Of a DNA stretch of 29,092 nucleotides, positions 27,375-29,092 are shown piece after piece. Source of the DNA: Actinomycetes bacterium (GTDB lineage Bacteria > Actinomycetota > Acidimicrobiia > Acidimicrobiales > RAAP-2); the NCBI GenBank assembly GCA_021795095.1, contig JAJYPU010000005.1, positions 17,200-46,291 of the forward strand, in the 5' to 3' direction. The position numbers and the translations under genes are program-made. Each line of letters starts with the position of its first letter. The stretch's first letter is position 1. Under the pieces are notes generated by a model. That model saw only the letters and a program-made list of their open reading frames with translations, did no database searches and was not told where the DNA came from.

Positions 27375-27409
27375 ATACTATTGTGTGCCAGCCCGACCAT
27401 ATGTACTAT
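27375..27409. promoter_or_regulatory. Interleaved divergent promoters with TACTAT direct repeats (MocR / mmsA)
   Basis: Plus strand: TTGTGT (27381-27386), a 17-base spacer and TACTAT (27404-27409), eight bases before the mmsA ATG. Minus strand: TAGTAT (27380-27375), seven bases before the MocR ATG. Both predict leaderless or nearly leaderless messages, and the two promoters overlap within the 48-bp gap. TACTAT occurs twice in the same direction (27376 and 27404), 28 bases apart. MocR regulators typically bind two direct repeats, so these may be the binding sites. Confidence 0.6.
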
Positions 27410-27416
27410 CGAGCAC

Positions 27417-28907
27417 ATGCTACAAAACATCGGACACTGGGTGAACGGTCGATTGATCGACGGTTCACCACTTCGGACCTCACCGGTTTTCAACCCGGCG
27501 ACCGGCGAACACACCGGCGACGTCAACCTCGCCTCGACCCAGGAGGTCGATAAGGTCGTCGCCTCCGCACTGGCGGCCTCGGTCGCGTGGCGCCGCATTC
27601 CCCTCTCGCGGCGCTCGGCGGTGCTCTTCGCCTTCCGCGAACTGCTCCACGCTCGAAGCGACGAGCTCGCCGCAATTGTCACCCGCGAGCACGGCAAGGT
27701 CCTCGCTGACGCCGCCGGCGAGGTGGCGCGAGGACTCGAGAACGTCGAGTTCGCGACCGGTGTCGCCCAGCTCATGAAGGGCGACTACTCCGAACAGGTG
27801 TCCTCGGGCGTGGACGTGTACTCGATTCGCCAGCCGCTCGGCGTCGTCGCGGGAATCACCCCCTTCAACTTCCCGGTCATGGTGCCACTGTGGATGTGCG
27901 CCAACGCCATCGCGACCGGCAACGCCTTCGTCTTGAAGCCGAGCGAAAAGGACCCGAGCGCCTCACTCTTTCTCGCCGAGCTCTGGCGTGAGGCGGGCCT
28001 GCCCGACGGCGTGTTCTCGGTCGTCCAGGGTGACAAGGTCGCGGTCGACGCGCTGATCGAGCACCCCGACGTAGCCGCGCTCAGTTTCGTCGGTTCCACG
28101 CCCATCGCCAAGTACATCTACGAGCACGGCACCGCGCAGGGTAAGCGCGTCCAGGCACTCGGCGGCGCGAAGAACCACATGGTCGTGCTGCCCGACGCGG
28201 ACATTGAGATGGCCGCGGACGCCGCAGTGTCGGCCGGCTACGGTGCCGCCGGTGAGCGCTGCATGGCGATCTCGGTCGTCGTCGCGGTGGGCAACAGTGG
28301 CGACGCGTTGGTCGAGGCGATCGCCCGACGCATCCCCAACCTGCGCGTGGGTGACGGCGCCGAGCCGGGCACCGACATGGGACCCCTCATCACCGCCGCG
28401 CACCGTGAGCGGGTCGCGGGCTACATCGAGGACGGCGTCAAGGCCGGCGCGAAGGCGGTCGTGGACGGACGCAGCGCGACGCTGCCCGCGTCGGGGTTCT
28501 TCCTCGGCGCGACCCTGCTCGACGAGGTCACCTCGACGATGACGGTGTATCGCGACGAGATCTTCGGTCCCGTCCTCTCAGTGGTGCGCTGTGAGACGGT
28601 GCGCGAGGCCATCGACCTGATCAACGCGAACACCTACGCCAACGGCACGGCAATCTTCACACGCGACGGCGGCGGCGCGCGACAGTTCCAGACCGAGGTG
28701 GAGGTCGGCATGATCGGGATCAACGTGCCAATACCCGTGCCCGTCGCCTACTACTCGTTCGGCGGCTGGAAGGCGTCGCTCTTCGGGGACAGCCACATGT
28801 ACGGACCCGAGGGGATCAACTTCTACACCCGTGGAAAAGTCATCACGTCACGCTGGCCCGACCCGGCCACGTCCAGCGTCGACCTCGGCTTTCCCCAGAC
28901 CCGATAG
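27417..28907 (+). CDS. mmsA: Methylmalonate/malonate-semialdehyde dehydrogenase (CoA-acylating)
   Basis: The 496-residue enzyme opens with IGHWVNGRLIDG and has N151 in ITPFNFPVMVPLWM and the nucleophile C282 in YGAAGERCMAIS. It carries the MmsA-specific LGGAKNHMVVLPDAD in place of the usual ALDH general-base glutamate motif. MmsA/IolA enzymes convert (methyl)malonate semialdehyde plus CoA and NAD to propionyl-CoA or acetyl-CoA, CO2 and NADH, the last step of valine, beta-alanine, beta-aminoisobutyrate and inositol breakdown. It diverges from a MocR regulator and is followed by an aminotransferase seven bases on. The ATG at 27417 is immediately preceded by a good promoter; an open frame reaching back to 27078 overlaps the MocR gene. 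Confidence 0.95.
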   Translation: MLQNIGHWVNGRLIDGSPLRTSPVFNPATGEHTGDVNLASTQEVDKVVASALAASVAWRRIPLSRRSAVLFAFRELLHARSDELAAIVTREHGKVLADAAGEVARGLENVEFATGVAQLMKGDYSEQVSSGVDVYSIRQPLGVVAGITPFNFPVMVPLWMCANAIATGNAFVLKPSEKDPSASLFLAELWREAGLPDGVFSVVQGDKVAVDALIEHPDVAALSFVGSTPIAKYIYEHGTAQGKRVQALGGAKNHMVVLPDADIEMAADAAVSAGYGAAGERCMAISVVVAVGNSGDALVEAIARRIPNLRVGDGAEPGTDMGPLITAAHRERVAGYIEDGVKAGAKAVVDGRSATLPASGFFLGATLLDEVTSTMTVYRDEIFGPVLSVVRCETVREAIDLINANTYANGTAIFTRDGGGARQFQTEVEVGMIGINVPIPVPVAYYSFGGWKASLFGDSHMYGPEGINFYTRGKVITSRWPDPATSSVDLGFPQTR

Positions 28908-28914
28908 GAGAGCC

Positions 28915-29092
28915 ATGACAAACACCACACTCACCACCTACTCCGCGAGCCGACTCGACGGTGTTGAGGTGAAGCGCCTCGACCACGACCACGTCTTTCA
29001 CTCCTGGTCCGCCCAGGAGCTGATCGACCCGCTCGCGATCGCCACGGCGAGCGGCTCACGCTTCAGCGACTACGAGGGCAAGTCGTACCTGG
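28915..29092 (+). CDS. Class III (omega) aminotransferase, partial at window edge
   Basis: Fifty-nine codons are visible. The start VKRLDHDHVFHSWSAQELIDPLAIATASGSRFSDYEGKSYL has the N-terminal pattern of class III PLP aminotransferases: FHSW, then a G-x-x-F-x-D-Y-E-G-K strand pair. The PLP lysine lies outside the window. Such enzymes transaminate omega- or beta-amino acids (beta-alanine, beta-aminoisobutyrate, GABA) to semialdehydes, exactly what MmsA just upstream could use. The ATG has a good AGGAGA ribosome site and follows the mmsA stop by seven bases, so the two form an operon under the MocR promoter. Confidence 0.82.
   Translation, partial: MTNTTLTTYSASRLDGVEVKRLDHDHVFHSWSAQELIDPLAIATASGSRFSDYEGKSYL

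Overview
The window is very GC-rich (GTG and TTG starts, GC-biased third codon positions, many 4-base gene overlaps) and reads like a chromosomal segment of a high-GC actinobacterium. A complete System I cytochrome c maturation operon, which most Actinobacteria lack, next to actinobacterial-type regulators suggests a deep-branching class such as Acidimicrobiia. That placement is an inference. I see no insertion sequences, CRISPR arrays, rRNA genes or convincing tRNA genes.

Layout. (1) 1-2026: an Mrp/ApbC iron-sulfur carrier ATPase (cut by the window edge) diverges from a winged-helix regulator with a SufR-like cysteine cluster, followed by a VapBC-type toxin-antitoxin pair. (2) 2096-9234, minus strand: a ten-gene run, gmd-ccmA-B-C-D-E-F-G-H-I, in which nearly every stop codon overlaps the next start. 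It encodes haem export and delivery (CcmABCDE), haem ligation (CcmF), thiol reduction (CcmG/CcmH) and apocytochrome handling (CcmI), and is headed by a GDP-mannose 4,6-dehydratase. (3) 9305-10943, plus strand: a GT4 glycosyltransferase and a TetR regulator. (4) 11063-24632, minus strand: a large catabolic region. Listed by increasing coordinate it holds a Dpp/Opp-type ABC importer (two ATPases, two permeases, one binding protein), the two E1 subunits of a branched-chain 2-oxoacid dehydrogenase (bkdA2, bkdA1), an aldehyde dehydrogenase, an SDR, a LeuB-family beta-decarboxylating dehydrogenase, an M20 metallohydrolase and a GntR/FCD regulator. (5) 24922-29092: a P1-family (DmpA/NylC-like) self-processing hydrolase, a MocR regulator diverging from an MmsA-type methylmalonate/malonate-semialdehyde dehydrogenase, and the start of a class III aminotransferase.

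How the genes may work together. Regions 4 and 5 look like one catabolic island for an amide- or peptide-like compound. The importer would bring it in, and the M20 and P1 hydrolases would cut amide bonds. The class III aminotransferase plus MmsA would turn a beta- or omega-amino acid into a CoA thioester. The LeuB-like enzyme plus the Bkd E1 pair could turn a substituted malate into an acyl-CoA through a 2-oxoacid. A 31-bp element, 28 of 31 bases identical, lies upstream of both the importer operon (16453-16483) and the dehydrogenase operon (22486-22516), so the two are probably co-regulated. The GntR/FCD protein encoded beside them is the obvious candidate regulator. The substrate is unknown; beta-amino-acid peptides are the hypothesis that explains most genes.

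Several promoters (regulator at 654, vapB, GT4, MocR, mmsA) place a -10 hexamer 6-8 bases before the start codon, which predicts leaderless transcripts.
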